A DNA stretch of 64,000 nt, taken from the NCBI RefSeq assembly GCF_019145355.1, contig NZ_JAHSTY010000002.1:2046001-2110000 (forward strand), written 5' to 3'. A model generated the notes under the pieces. It had not been told where the DNA came from and ran no database searches. It saw only the letters and a program-made list of their open reading frames with translations. The translations under genes and the position numbers were made by a program. Below, in pieces: positions 37,225 through 46,541 of this stretch; the stretch's first letter is position 1, and each line of letters begins with the position of its first letter. Source of the DNA: Pseudomonas azadiae. Lineage in GTDB: Bacteria; Pseudomonadota; Gammaproteobacteria; Pseudomonadales; Pseudomonadaceae.

Positions 37225-38241
37225 TTATTTGAGGCTTGCCTCAACCTTCTGCGCCACATCCTCAGTCAACCAGGCCTTCCACACCTCAGGATGTTCCTTG
37301 AGGAACGTCTGCGCGACTTCACGGGGCGGGGTGTGGTGCTCGCTCATCGTGGCCAAGGCTCTGTTCAGCGGCTCAATCGGAAACTCAACTTTCTCGAAGA
37401 ACTGGGCAATCTGCGGATGCGCCTTCTGAAACGGCGTAGACACCCCGATACTCAGTTTGGATGCCAACGACCGCGTTGGTTTCGGATCAGGATTGTCCGC
37501 GTCCGTCAGGGTCTTCCAGGCCTCGGCGTCAAACGGTGGTTCTTCCAGCTGGATCAGCTTGTAGCGCCCCATCAGCGGTGTCGGCGACCAGTAGTAGAAC
37601 AACACTGGCTTGCCGCGGCGGATCGACGAAGCGATCTCGGCATCCAGGGCCGCGCCCGAGCCACTGCGGAAGTTCACGTAGCTGTCATCCAGGCCGTAGG
37701 CCTTGAGCTTCTGTTTGTTGACCACTTCCGAGGTCCATCCGATAGGGCTGTTGAGAAAGCGCCCCTTGCCTGGGGATTCCGGGTCCTTGAATACGTCCTT
37801 GTAGCGCGCCAGGTCTTTCACGCTCTTGAGGTCCGGTGCCAGCGGCTTGATGCCTTTGGCGGGGTCGCCCTTGACCACGTATTCCGGCACCCACCAGCCT
37901 TCGGTTGCGCCCTTGACCGTATCGCCCAGGCCAATCACCTTGCCTTCAGCCTCGGCCTTGACCCACACCGGACTGCGGCCCGCCCATTCTTCACCGATCA
38001 CCTGGATGTCGTTCTTCGCCAGGGCGGTTTCCAGGGTAATGGTGGTGCCCGGCAAGGTGTCGGTGGGCAAGTCGTAGCCCTTCTCCACAATCACCCGCAG
38101 CACTTCGGTGATCAGGCTGCCGCTTTCCCAGTTCAGGTCGGCAAAATGGACCGGCGCCTCGGCGGCGTTGGCCTGCAGCGTCGTGGCTGAAAGTCCCAGG
38201 GCGGCCAGGGACGCAGCCAACAGCATTTTCAATCCTTTCAT
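37225..38241 (-). CDS. Glycine betaine/choline-type ABC substrate-binding protein (OpuAC family), orphan
   Basis: The 338-residue protein has a signal peptide ending near ANAAEA and an OpuAC/ProX-type domain with VHFADLNWESGSLITEVL and VIGEEWAGRSPVW. The GFWVP-like GWWVPEYVV segment and aromatic residues would form the cation-pi cage for quaternary amines. No permease or ATPase gene is adjacent. In P. aeruginosa several such orphans (CbcX, CaiX, BetX) share one transporter core, and this looks similar. GAGGAG lies before the start. Confidence 0.86.
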   Translation of the reverse strand: MKGLKMLLAASLAALGLSATTLQANAAEAPVHFADLNWESGSLITEVLRVIVEKGYDLPTDTLPGTTITLETALAKNDIQVIGEEWAGRSPVWVKAEAEGKVIGLGDTVKGATEGWWVPEYVVKGDPAKGIKPLAPDLKSVKDLARYKDVFKDPESPGKGRFLNSPIGWTSEVVNKQKLKAYGLDDSYVNFRSGSGAALDAEIASSIRRGKPVLFYYWSPTPLMGRYKLIQLEEPPFDAEAWKTLTDADNPDPKPTRSLASKLSIGVSTPFQKAHPQIAQFFEKVEFPIEPLNRALATMSEHHTPPREVAQTFLKEHPEVWKAWLTEDVAQKVEASLK

Positions 38242-38301
38242 GCCTTCGCTCCTCGCGTTATCGCAGCCAATGGCAGGCGGCTTTGCTGCGTATGCGCGAA
38301 G

Positions 38302-38338
38302 CCTCTGAGTAGTTAAGTCAACTCAACTGTAGTAGAGG
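38302..38338. promoter_or_regulatory. Imperfect palindrome, candidate operator
   Basis: CCTCT...AGAGG outer arms enclose AGTTAAGTCAACTCAACT, itself matching its own complement at 14 of 18 positions. It lies 61-97 bases before the orphan betaine-binding-protein gene, a good place for a repressor or activator site. The factor is not identified. Confidence 0.45.
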
Positions 38339-38371
38339 TTCCGCTGAGCGGGTGTTGCGGGTAGTTGATGA

Positions 38372-38842
38372 TTATTCGCTGGCCTTGAAGGTCACCAGTT
38401 CACCCTTGCGCCATTTGGCGGCCTTGCCGGTCACGGCCTTCAGGGTTTTGGTCAGGCCCTCCCGCAGCTGCTCATTGGCGGCGAACACCAGCATCACGCT
38501 GTGGCCTTCCTTGAACACAATGCCCTGGCCTTCGGCCGAGGACACAAAGGCATAGTCACCCAGGCCATAGACAGTCAACTTGATGTCACGGAACTTCAAT
38601 TCGAACTTGCCGCCTTCACGACTGGGCAACACCGCTGCGCGCAAGTGATCGCCGACTTTGAGTTCCAGGCGGGGTTTGTCATCGACCACCAACGCCGCTT
38701 CGGTGTCGATTTCGGCGATGTAGATGCCTTCCGGCGTCTGCTCGGTGATGTAAACGAAACGGGATTGAAATTGTTTGACCAACTTTGCGCGCAAATCACC
38801 CAGCACGAACAACGCGTGCATATCCAGATTACTGACTGCCAA
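38372..38842 (-). CDS. Conserved hypothetical cytosolic protein (156 aa)
   Basis: The reading frame from TTG at 38842 has GGGGG 7 bases upstream; an ATG at 38821 (MHALFVLGD) is the alternative. The protein has no signal peptide or membrane segment. It is beta-rich with basic C-terminal residues (KAAKWRKGELVTFKA). I do not recognise the family. A terminator-like hairpin sits directly before its ribosome-binding site, which may regulate it. Confidence 0.65.
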   Translation of the reverse strand: MAVSNLDMHALFVLGDLRAKLVKQFQSRFVYITEQTPEGIYIAEIDTEAALVVDDKPRLELKVGDHLRAAVLPSREGGKFELKFRDIKLTVYGLGDYAFVSSAEGQGIVFKEGHSVMLVFAANEQLREGLTKTLKAVTGKAAKWRKGELVTFKASE

Positions 38843-38860
38843 GGAAACGCCCCCACATTG

Positions 38861-38892
38861 AAAAAAGCGCTGTCCGTCAAAGCGGGCAGCAC
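38861..38892 (-). promoter_or_regulatory. Terminator-like hairpin in the leader of the 156-aa gene
   Basis: On the minus strand, GCTGCCCG-CTTTGA-CGGACAGC forms an 8-bp stem with one G-U pair, extendable by two more, and is followed by six T. The T run ends 6 bases before the GGGGG ribosome-binding site of the gene at 38842. It is either the end of an upstream leftward transcript or an attenuator in the gene's own leader. Confidence 0.5.
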
Positions 38893-39236
38893 AAAAAAAC
38901 GGCCATTACGGCACGGTTACATCATTGATTCATTGGAAAAGCTGAAATAGTTCCCGCTGTCGAGCCCTAAGACTCGTACAGACGTATGCGATGGCCTTGT
39001 GCAAGGTCATCAGGCACCACAGGAGATCACAGGTTCACTCGCCCGAGAATACGGACCGACCCACTTCAGAGAATAACCCAGTTAAAAATGCCGTTTTCCG
39101 ACATGCAAACCCAAATAAATGCGCTGCCATGGAACCGAGCGCTGGCCGCCGACAACAATACTAAAACAGCAACCCCGATCAAAACCACCCAAAACGCAGC
39201 AATCCAGTCATACGGATCGATCAAAAGGAGCAGGCC
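38893..39236. other. Intergenic region, no gene supported
   Basis: About 340 bases. An ATG frame at 39090 (MPFSDMQTQIN) runs on into the next gene in a different frame and has no ribosome-binding site, so it is not called. Part of the stretch (39155-39200) is A/C-rich with repeated AAC-type words. The promoter for the 91-aa gene should lie here. Confidence 0.5.
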
Positions 39237-39512
39237 ATGCAACGATCAACCTACAACGCTATGTCTTCGCACACCTGTTCATCCTCTCAGGACGACGTTC
39301 AATACTACCGCCTGGACGGCTTTGAAGGGTATTCGGATTCGGTTCTTTACCAAGTCGTACCCGCCGGCAGAAACTTCTTCCACATCCGCGAAGTACTCAG
39401 CGGCCGCATAAGAGGCTTTCGCAGCGACCATGTCAAGGCCTGTGAACTGGCCAAAAAACTGGAAGCGATGTTGCAGGCGCCTCGTGGCGCAATCGTTTCG
39501 TCAGCCCGATAA
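39237..39512 (+). CDS. Small hypothetical protein (91 aa)
   Basis: A strong AAGGAG lies 7 bases before the ATG at 39237. The protein is soluble, with a central YYRLDGFEGYSDSVLYQVVP and HIREVLSGRIRGFRSDHVKAC segment. I do not recognise the family. It is the first of three short genes on the same strand (39237-40163), possibly cotranscribed. Confidence 0.6.
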   Translation: MQRSTYNAMSSHTCSSSQDDVQYYRLDGFEGYSDSVLYQVVPAGRNFFHIREVLSGRIRGFRSDHVKACELAKKLEAMLQAPRGAIVSSAR

Positions 39513-39621
39513 CTTAACTGCGCCGCCGACCCCTAACAACTGCCATACTGGCCCGTCCACTGAAGTGTGTGCCCTGCGGGCAGGCTTCACCAGTGCAGTT
39601 ATCTCCAAGGGAAGGCTCTAC

Positions 39622-39852
39622 GTGACGGAATTTGATATTGGCGAGTTTTTCATCCATGGCGACGCAAGGGAAGTAGACGGCGAGTTCCAGGCAGTGATCG
39701 TAATGCGGGCCAAGCCACCGCTGACCACTGTCACCACCCACCAAGTGGAAAAAGACCGCTGGTTCAAAACCTTCGACGCTGCGGCCCTCGCGGCAAAAGA
39801 TGCCGCGAAGGCCCTCAAGGCTGCCGTGGATTCCGGCGCGCTGACCTCCTGA
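39622..39852 (+). CDS. Small hypothetical protein (76 aa)
   Basis: The frame opens at 39430, but AAGGGAAGG before the GTG at 39622 marks the likely start (MTEFDIGEFFIHGDAREV). The N-terminal half reads as beta strands, while the C-terminal third is an Ala/Lys-rich helix (LAAKDAAKALKAAVDSG). No known family recognised. Confidence 0.6.
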   Translation: MTEFDIGEFFIHGDAREVDGEFQAVIVMRAKPPLTTVTTHQVEKDRWFKTFDAAALAAKDAAKALKAAVDSGALTS

Positions 39853-39920
39853 GAACCCGATAGAACTCTGCTGCGTCCCAAGCCTCCCATGCAGACACAC
39901 CTGAACCGCATGGAGAACCA

Positions 39921-40163
39921 ATGGACACCACGACCCCTACGCTTGAAACCCTGTTTGAACAACTGGGCCTGGATTCGAGCCAGGACGCGATTGAGCGGTT
40001 CACTGCCGAACACCGCCTGCCGGATGATGTGAAGCTGATCGACGCGCCCTTCTGGACCGAGCAACAAGCGAGCTTCCTGAGGGAGCAATTGCACGTAGAC
40101 GCCGAGTGGGCGCCGGCGGTCGATGACCTCAATGCACTGCTGCACGAATCTCCAGTCGCCTGA
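39921..40163 (+). CDS. DUF2789 family protein
   Basis: An 80-residue protein with the family pattern TLETLFEQLGLDSS, then LPDDVKLIDAPFWTEQQASFLREQL. GGAG precedes the ATG. DUF2789 proteins are short, all-alpha and of unknown function, common in gamma-proteobacteria. Full length for the family. Confidence 0.85.
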   Translation: MDTTTPTLETLFEQLGLDSSQDAIERFTAEHRLPDDVKLIDAPFWTEQQASFLREQLHVDAEWAPAVDDLNALLHESPVA

Positions 40164-40224
40164 CTCGATGCAGGCTGCCTGACGGTTCCAAGCGCTTCCG
40201 CGCGCGCCAGGCAGCCCTCCCCCC

Positions 40225-41841
40225 TTACCGTCCGCCTTTGACGGCCTCGGGCTTATAGCCGAGGCGCAAGCCGCCCCAATGCCGGCCCTTGACCATGATC
40301 GGCACCGACAGATCGTGCATCAATTCCCCGGTGTCGCGGGTATAGGTTTGCAGCAAGACGGCCTGTTGATGGCTACCGCAGCGAATCCCGGTGCGGTCTT
40401 CGAACTTGCGTTTGGTGCGGTTCTGCACGGCATCCACTTCGGCATCGCCCGTCAGCGCCTGGGAAAACGCCTTGTTGTGCGTCGGCACGTAGCCCTGAGG
40501 CGTGCAGGCAATGGCGAACACCAACCCTTCATGCCGTGGCAGCAGCGCCTCCTGAATCGCTGGCAACACCTGATCGGTGTAACCGTCAAAGCGCGTGTGG
40601 TATTTGCTCGGACTGGTGTTGGCGATCGGCGTGTAGCTGCGATCGAACAGGTCATCCAGGCTGATGCGGTTCTGTTGCACGTCGGCTTCGAACTGCGCAG
40701 CAATTTGGCTCGCACCTTCACGGGCCAGGTCATAGATGCGCTGGTGATAGTCATCCAGCCCGACCTCCGCCAGACGCTCGCTGATGGTTTCGGCCTGGCC
40801 CTCCATCTGCACGGCAGCGTCGGCCAGTTGGCGGGTTTGCTGGTCACTGACGGTCAAGTCGCTGCGCATCTGCTCCACGGCATGGAACAGGCTGTCGAGC
40901 TGGGTACGATTGGTGTCGGTGCCCTGGGCGATTTCATTCACCTGGCCTTCCACATCCGCCGCCAGGCTGGCGATGTTATGCAGGTGCTCGCCGGCGTGTT
41001 CCACCTGCGCCACGCCGGTATTCAGGTCTGCCGAGAGCTGGCGGATCTGCTCGACCACTTGGGCGGTGCGTTGCTGGATATCCGTCACCATCACCCCGAC
41101 CTCACCCGTGGCTGTCGCCGTACGGCCCGCCAGCCCACGCACCTCGTCCGCCACCACGGCAAACCCGCGCCCATGTTCGCCGGCCCGCGCCGCTTCAATG
41201 GCGGCGTTGAGCGCCAGCAGGTTGGTCTGGCTGGCGATGGATTGGATCACCAGGGTCACCCGCTGGATTTCCTCACTGCGTTGGCTCAAGGCTTCGATCA
41301 GCTCACGGCTGGCGTTGGCGCGCTGGCTGAGCTGGTGCATGCGCGTGATCGATTGGGCCAGCACTTCGCGACCTTCGATGCTGCGCTGATGGGCCTGGCT
41401 GGCAGCCCCAAGGGCCTCGCGGCTGAGCTGGGCGGTGACCTTTTCGGTGCCGATCATGACTTCGGCACTGCCGACAATCTGCTTGGCCGCGCTTAGCTGC
41501 GACTGCAAGCGCGCCGCCAGTTGCTTGACCGAATAGGCCACGCCGGCAGCGGACAGTGCGTTGTGGCTGGTGGTATGGGACAGGTCGCGAGTCAACTCGC
41601 CGATGGCATCGACCGCGTCGGCAGACGCCACAACAGGCGTACGGCCTGTCAGGCGAGGCAGCCAGATCACCAGCAACGCCAGGGGCAGGCAGAGGTAAAG
41701 CGGCAGGCTGGCCAGCGCCAGGCCCAGCAATATCAGCACCAGGGCGGTGCTTTGCGCAAGCGGCGTCAGCCAGTTGGGCAACTTGTGCGCCACCGGTCGC
41801 GGTGGCACTGCTGCACCCATCAGAGATCCGTCTCCAGCCAT
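40225..41841 (-). CDS. Methyl-accepting chemotaxis protein with C-terminal sensor domain
   Basis: The ATG at 41841 follows GGGGTGA; an upstream ATG at 41907 is possible. The 538-residue protein starts with a tight pair of transmembrane helices (about residues 22-58) with almost no periplasmic loop. Coiled-coil helices and the MCP hairpin tip ([20 protein letters not shown]) follow. After the signalling domain a further ~150 residues form a Cache-like soluble region ([24 protein letters not shown]). The stimulus is therefore probably cytosolic or membrane-derived. It signals through CheW/CheA. Confidence 0.9.
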   Translation of the reverse strand: MAGDGSLMGAAVPPRPVAHKLPNWLTPLAQSTALVLILLGLALASLPLYLCLPLALLVIWLPRLTGRTPVVASADAVDAIGELTRDLSHTTSHNALSAAGVAYSVKQLAARLQSQLSAAKQIVGSAEVMIGTEKVTAQLSREALGAASQAHQRSIEGREVLAQSITRMHQLSQRANASRELIEALSQRSEEIQRVTLVIQSIASQTNLLALNAAIEAARAGEHGRGFAVVADEVRGLAGRTATATGEVGVMVTDIQQRTAQVVEQIRQLSADLNTGVAQVEHAGEHLHNIASLAADVEGQVNEIAQGTDTNRTQLDSLFHAVEQMRSDLTVSDQQTRQLADAAVQMEGQAETISERLAEVGLDDYHQRIYDLAREGASQIAAQFEADVQQNRISLDDLFDRSYTPIANTSPSKYHTRFDGYTDQVLPAIQEALLPRHEGLVFAIACTPQGYVPTHNKAFSQALTGDAEVDAVQNRTKRKFEDRTGIRCGSHQQAVLLQTYTRDTGELMHDLSVPIMVKGRHWGGLRLGYKPEAVKGGR

Positions 41842-42001
41842 CTTCGTCACCCCGCTGCTTGTCGTTATTGTCGCTGCATTAAACGCCACTATCGGGCCAT
41901 TATCCATGGGCCTTTAGTGGGGTAGCGTGCAACAGATCAATAGAGCGGTTGTAACGGGTCTTTCCCTGGGGAACCGCGTGCGATCCCCCAGCTTTAACGC
42001 A

Positions 42002-42406
42002 TCAGGCTTGGCGCTGGTGCTTGTCGATCTGCTCGTGGCGCTCTTGCGCTTCGATGCAGTACTTGGTGGTCGGGCTGATCAGCAGGCGTTTGAGGCCAAT
42101 AGGCTCGCCGCTGTCGTCGCACCAGCCAAAGGAGTCTTCCTTGATGCGCTCCAGTGCGCGCTCAAGCTGCGGCAGCATGCGCTGGTCGCGGTCGATGGCA
42201 TTGACCAGCCAGGTACGCTCTTCTTCAACGGAAGCGGCGTCGGCCGGATCGGCCGGGGTGTCCAGGCTTTCAATGGCGATACGGTTCTGTTCAATGCGCT
42301 CGTGGTGTTCCACTTTCATGTCTTGCAGCAACTTCTCGAAAAAAGCGTGCTGTTCGGCATTCATGTAGTCATCCGCCGGCATGGCCAGCAACTTTTCCTT
42401 TGTCAT
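42002..42406 (-). CDS. DksA/TraR family protein with two of four zinc cysteines
   Basis: The ATG at 42406 (MTKEKLLAMPADDYM) gives 134 residues; the longer frame upstream has no support. A coiled-coil (about 15-90) is followed by the zinc-finger region C96-x2-S99-x17-C117-x2-A120, so only two of the canonical four cysteines remain. DksA-type proteins bind the RNA polymerase secondary channel and modulate transcription with ppGpp. Members with fewer cysteines can work when zinc is scarce. It is not the main dksA. Confidence 0.85.
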   Translation of the reverse strand: MTKEKLLAMPADDYMNAEQHAFFEKLLQDMKVEHHERIEQNRIAIESLDTPADPADAASVEEERTWLVNAIDRDQRMLPQLERALERIKEDSFGWCDDSGEPIGLKRLLISPTTKYCIEAQERHEQIDKHQRQA

Positions 42407-42759
42407 TGATTTCTCTATAAAAAATACGTGCATTAAGGCGAATAAGGGAGCGTTCCGGTCGACCTTTGCAGGTCTCGGAAAGGCGCCGTCCATTTCAAGC
42501 GCCACCCGGCACTCAATTTACGAGGGGCGGCAGTCTAAGGCCGACTTGAGGGCGCAGCAACTGAAAAGACAGGCAATTTTTCCGAGATAACCCCCAAAAG
42601 CACCAGGACGGGCTCGGCGAATGGTTATCGGAGTGCGTTTATAGCAAGAAATTCAGTGTCGTGGAGCTATATAGAAGACAAACGGTTGTTCAATCGGCCA
42701 GCACTCCCCTAGGCTGGGGAGTCAAGAACAGCTTGGGGCACTGCGCCGATCCGTTTTTC
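42407..42759. other. Intergenic region with one short hairpin
   Basis: No supported ORF. ACTCCCC/GGGGAGT (42703-42709 and 42716-42722) forms a 7-bp stem with loop TAGGCT and no T run. The DksA-like gene promoter should be at the left end, but I could not place it. Confidence 0.5.
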
Positions 42760-42846
42760 TGTGGGAGCTGGCTTGCCTGCGATGCCGACACCTCGGTACA
42801 TCGGGCACACCGAGTTGATGCCATCGCAGGCAAGCCAGCTCCCACA
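42760..42846. repeat. REP/REPIN palindrome
   Basis: Arms TGTGGGAGCTGGCTTGCCTG and complement, with an inner CGATGCC/GGCATCG-like continuation. It lies 33 bases after the last gene of the inositol transporter operon. Confidence 0.92.
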
Positions 42847-42878
42847 TTGAACTCTGAACGACAGATCGCAAATCCCAG

Positions 42879-43901
42879 TCAGCGCTTGAGCTTGCGCTTG
42901 TTGCGGTACTGGTCGATCACCACCGCCACCACGATGATCAGGCCCTTGATGATGTCCTGGATATACGCGTCCACACCGACAAAGGTAAACCCGCTGGCCA
43001 TCACCCCCAGGATCAGCGCGCCGATCACGGTGCCGGTGATGCGCCCTACCCCGCCCGCCAGGCTTGTGCCGCCAATTACCGCGGCGGCAATCGCGTCCAG
43101 TTCATAGGACATGCCCATGCCGGCCTGGCCGGTTGCGGCCCGTGCCGAAGCCACCACGCCCGCCAGGCCGGCGAGCAAACCGGCGATGCTGTAGACGATG
43201 ATCAGGTGGCGCTTGACGTTGATGCCCGAGGTGCGCGCCGCCTGCATGTTGCCGCCGATGGCGTAGGTGTACTTGCCGTACTTGGTGTAGCGCAGGGCGA
43301 TATGGAAGATGACCGCCACCACCAGGAAGATGATCACCGGCATCGCGCCATGGCCAATGGCCGTGTAGGAGTCCGAGAGCATGCTCACCGGCTGGCCTTC
43401 GGTGTAATAACGCGCCAGGCCACGGGCCGACACCATCATGCCGAGGGTGGCAATGAACGGCGGGATGCCCGTAACGGCGATGATGCTGCCATTGATCGCC
43501 CCCGCCAGCAGCCCCACGCCAAGCCCCATCGCCACCGGAATCCACACCGGCAGGTCGGTCAGGCTCGGAAACACCGCCCGGGAAAAGTCAGAGGTCTGCG
43601 CCAGGCTGGCAGCGATCATCGCCGACAGCGCCAGTACCGAGCCGGACGACAAGTCGATGCCGGTGGTGATGATCACCTGGGTCACACCAATCGCCAGCAG
43701 GCCAATGATCGACACTTGCAGGATCATCAGCACCAGGCGCTGGGAGTTCATCAGAAAGCTCTGGTCGCGCACGATCCAGCCGAACAGCTCAAACACCAGG
43801 CCGATGCCGATCAGCACCAGGAAGATACTCAGCTCGGTGGGCAAGCGACGTCGTTGCTTGGCCGGGGCCGTGGCCGGCTTGTTGTCTGTTATTGCGTTCA
43901 T
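42879..43901 (-). CDS. Sugar/inositol ABC transporter permease (RbsC family)
   Basis: The ATG at 43901 has AAGGTG 8 bases upstream and gives 340 residues. About ten membrane helices are visible, together with the family motif GIDLSSGSVLALSAMIAASL and the coupling region GGNMQAARTSGINVKR. GGTSLAGGVGRITGTVIGA is the BPD_transp_2 signature. It forms the channel of the importer encoded by the next two genes upstream, presumably for myo-inositol (IatP-like). Confidence 0.9.
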   Translation of the reverse strand: MNAITDNKPATAPAKQRRRLPTELSIFLVLIGIGLVFELFGWIVRDQSFLMNSQRLVLMILQVSIIGLLAIGVTQVIITTGIDLSSGSVLALSAMIAASLAQTSDFSRAVFPSLTDLPVWIPVAMGLGVGLLAGAINGSIIAVTGIPPFIATLGMMVSARGLARYYTEGQPVSMLSDSYTAIGHGAMPVIIFLVVAVIFHIALRYTKYGKYTYAIGGNMQAARTSGINVKRHLIIVYSIAGLLAGLAGVVASARAATGQAGMGMSYELDAIAAAVIGGTSLAGGVGRITGTVIGALILGVMASGFTFVGVDAYIQDIIKGLIIVVAVVIDQYRNKRKLKR

Positions 43902-43926
43902 AGCCAATCACCTTCTTGTTCTGTAG

Positions 43927-45480
43927 TCAGTGGACTGCCGTCATTCCGGAAGCCAGCTGCATGACTTTTTCCTGGGTCGCTTCGCTGCGGTCCAGGGTGC
44001 CCATCAGTTCGCCTTCGTGCATCACCATCACCCGGTCGCTCATGCCCAGCACTTCGGGCAGCTCCGAGGAAATCATGATCACCGCCATGCCTTCGCTGGC
44101 AAGGAAGGAAATCAAGCGGTAAATCTCAGCCTTGGCGCCGACGTCGATGCCGCGGGTCGGCTCATCCAGGATCAGCAGCCGTGGGTTGGTCATCAACCAG
44201 CGCGCGAGCAAGGCCTTTTGCTGGTTCCCGCCGGACAAGGTGTCGATGCACTGCTCGAGGGACGGGGTTTTCACCCGCAATTTCGTGCACATGTCCTCGC
44301 ATAGCGCGCGCAGGGCTTTTTGCTGGATAAACCCATTGCCCGAATAATGCGGCAGCACCGCCATCTCCATGTTTTCCAGCACCGACAGGCACGGGAACAG
44401 GCCACTGAGCTTGCGGTCCTCGGTCAACAGCGCAAAGCCCTTCTCGATGGCCATGTGCGGGTCCGTGATGCGCACCGGCTCGCCGTCGAGGGTGATCTGC
44501 CCGCCGCTGCTTGGGGTGATGCCGAAAATGGTTTCCGCCACGTTGGTCCGGCCCGAGCCCATCAACCCGGCGATGCCGAGGATTTCACCGGCGTGCAGGT
44601 CGAACGACACGTCCTTGAACACACCGTCCAGGCGCAGATCGCGCACCGACAGCAGCAGCTCGCCGATTGGCGTTTCACGTACCGGGAATAACTGGCTCAG
44701 TTCACGCCCCACCATCATCGAGATCAGGCTGTCGCTGTTCATGCTGTCGGCACGCTGCAGGCCGATGTACTGGCCGTCGCGGAACACCGCCACCTCATCG
44801 GCGATGGCAAACACTTCGTTCATTTTATGGGTGATGTAGACGATGCCTTTGCCCTGGGACTTGAGGTCGGCAATGATCGAGAACAGATGGGCCACTTCTT
44901 TTTCGGTAATGGCCGACGTCGGTTCATCCATGATCAGGATGTCGGAGTCGTAAGACACCGCCTTGGCAATCTCGACCATCTGCCGCTCGGCGATGCTCAG
45001 GTTGCCAACGTGTTCCTCGGGGTCCAGGTTGATGCGCAGGCGCGCCAGCAACTCGGCGGTGCAGCGGTGCATTTCGCGGTGGTTGACCATGTGCAAGCCG
45101 TTTAGCTGCTCGCGGCCGATCCAGATGTTCTCGGCGATGCTCATGTGCGGCATCAGGTTGAGTTCCTGGTGAATCATCGCGATGCCGGCCTTTTGGGCGT
45201 CCAGCGGCGTGTCAAACCGGATCGGCTTGCCGCGCAGGCGAATCTGGCCGGCGTCGGGCTGGTAGATACCGGCAATGATTTTCATCAGGGTTGATTTGCC
45301 GGCACCGTTCTCGCCCATCAGCGCCAGGACCGAGCCTGGGCGTACGCGCAATTGCACATCCGCCAAGGCAACGACACCGGGAAAGCCTTTGCTGACGTTG
45401 ACGATTTCCAACAGGTAGGGTTCTTCCAGCTCAGGGGACAGCGTACCGGGAGGCTGGGAAGACGTCGCTTGAGCGAGCAT
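43927..45480 (-). CDS. Sugar/inositol ABC transporter ATP-binding protein (two NBDs)
   Basis: The 517-residue protein has two ABC domains, as in RbsA/MglA. The first has intact Walker [10 protein letters not shown]; the second has the degenerate GLMGSGRT normal for this class. Signatures [13 protein letters not shown] and [15 protein letters not shown] follow, with DEPT and [12 protein letters not shown] as Walker B regions. AAGGAG lies before the start. It drives import with the adjacent permease and binding protein; inositol (IatA-like) is inferred from context. Confidence 0.92.
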   Translation of the reverse strand: MLAQATSSQPPGTLSPELEEPYLLEIVNVSKGFPGVVALADVQLRVRPGSVLALMGENGAGKSTLMKIIAGIYQPDAGQIRLRGKPIRFDTPLDAQKAGIAMIHQELNLMPHMSIAENIWIGREQLNGLHMVNHREMHRCTAELLARLRINLDPEEHVGNLSIAERQMVEIAKAVSYDSDILIMDEPTSAITEKEVAHLFSIIADLKSQGKGIVYITHKMNEVFAIADEVAVFRDGQYIGLQRADSMNSDSLISMMVGRELSQLFPVRETPIGELLLSVRDLRLDGVFKDVSFDLHAGEILGIAGLMGSGRTNVAETIFGITPSSGGQITLDGEPVRITDPHMAIEKGFALLTEDRKLSGLFPCLSVLENMEMAVLPHYSGNGFIQQKALRALCEDMCTKLRVKTPSLEQCIDTLSGGNQQKALLARWLMTNPRLLILDEPTRGIDVGAKAEIYRLISFLASEGMAVIMISSELPEVLGMSDRVMVMHEGELMGTLDRSEATQEKVMQLASGMTAVH

Positions 45481-45545
45481 AGGGAAGTTCTCCTTCTGCA
45501 GGGCGGCCGTGACCGCCCTGCCGGCTTATTGTTGTTATGTCGGGG

Positions 45546-46481
45546 CTATTTGAAGTCTTTGACGTTGTCCGGGGTGATCAATTGGTACGGGATGATCACG
45601 TTCTGCTCGACCGGCTCGTTCTTCGCCATCTTGCGCGCCGCTTCCACCGAACCGACCGCTTGCCCTTTGGCGTCCTGGAACGCCGAGGCGGCCATGTCAC
45701 CCCGGGTGATTGCATTCAAACCGTCGGGCGTGCCATCAACCCCCGCGATCAACACGCTGCCCGGCTTGGTACCCGCGGATTTGAGGGCCATGGATGCACC
45801 GATCGCCATTTCGTCGTTGTTGGCCAGCACGGCGTTGAACTCGCGGCCCTGGGTCAGCCAGTCGTTGACCAGGGTCATGCCGCGATCACGCAACCAGGTG
45901 CCGGTCTGTTCCTGCTCGATCTTGATGTCGGGGTATTTAGCCAGAATCTCTTTCACGCCTTTGGTCCGATTGGTGGTGGCATTGTTGGCCAGGTCACCCA
46001 GCAAAATCACGATTTTGCCCTTGCCGCCCATCTTTTCGGCGATGTACTGCATTTGCATCCTGCCCGCTTCGAGGTCATCGGAAGTCACCGCTACCACGCC
46101 TTTGGGCAAGTCTTTCTGGTCGGGACGACGGTTGACGAACACCAGCGGGATGCCCGCCTTGGTGGCGGCATTGATGATGTTCTTGGTCGATGCGGTATCC
46201 ACCGGGTTAACGATGATCGCGTCGACCTTCTGGCTGATAAAGTTCTCGACCTGGCTCAGTTGCTTGACCACGTCGGCACGCGCGTCTTCAAACTGCAATT
46301 GCACGCCGTCACCCTTGGGATAGGACTTGGCCTGCTTGTCCATGTCCTCACGCAGGTAGGTCAGGAAGGTGTCATCGAAGGCGGACATGCTCACGCCCAC
46401 TTTGAGGTCGGCGGCGCACGCGACACCGCTGCCCAGCATCAACGACAGGGCCAGCGCGGTAAAACGGATCGGGGTCTTCAT
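45546..46481 (-). CDS. Periplasmic sugar-binding protein, probable inositol binding
   Basis: The 311-residue protein has a signal peptide ending GVACAA and a Peripla_BP_4 domain. Ribose-type hallmarks are VDAIIVNPVDTAST, NRRPDQKDLPKG and GVDGTPDGLNAI. It captures the substrate for the ABC importer. Context with iol genes points to myo-inositol (IbpA-like), though ribose-like sugars share the fold. It is the first large gene of the transporter operon, after a short ORF and a TGGAA-N6-TTCCA operator. Confidence 0.9.
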   Translation of the reverse strand: MKTPIRFTALALSLMLGSGVACAADLKVGVSMSAFDDTFLTYLREDMDKQAKSYPKGDGVQLQFEDARADVVKQLSQVENFISQKVDAIIVNPVDTASTKNIINAATKAGIPLVFVNRRPDQKDLPKGVVAVTSDDLEAGRMQMQYIAEKMGGKGKIVILLGDLANNATTNRTKGVKEILAKYPDIKIEQEQTGTWLRDRGMTLVNDWLTQGREFNAVLANNDEMAIGASMALKSAGTKPGSVLIAGVDGTPDGLNAITRGDMAASAFQDAKGQAVGSVEAARKMAKNEPVEQNVIIPYQLITPDNVKDFK

Positions 46482-46541
46482 GAACGGTCTGTCTCCACTT
46501 TCTTGTTGGTTTTTTGGACGTAGCGTTTATCAGATATGAGC

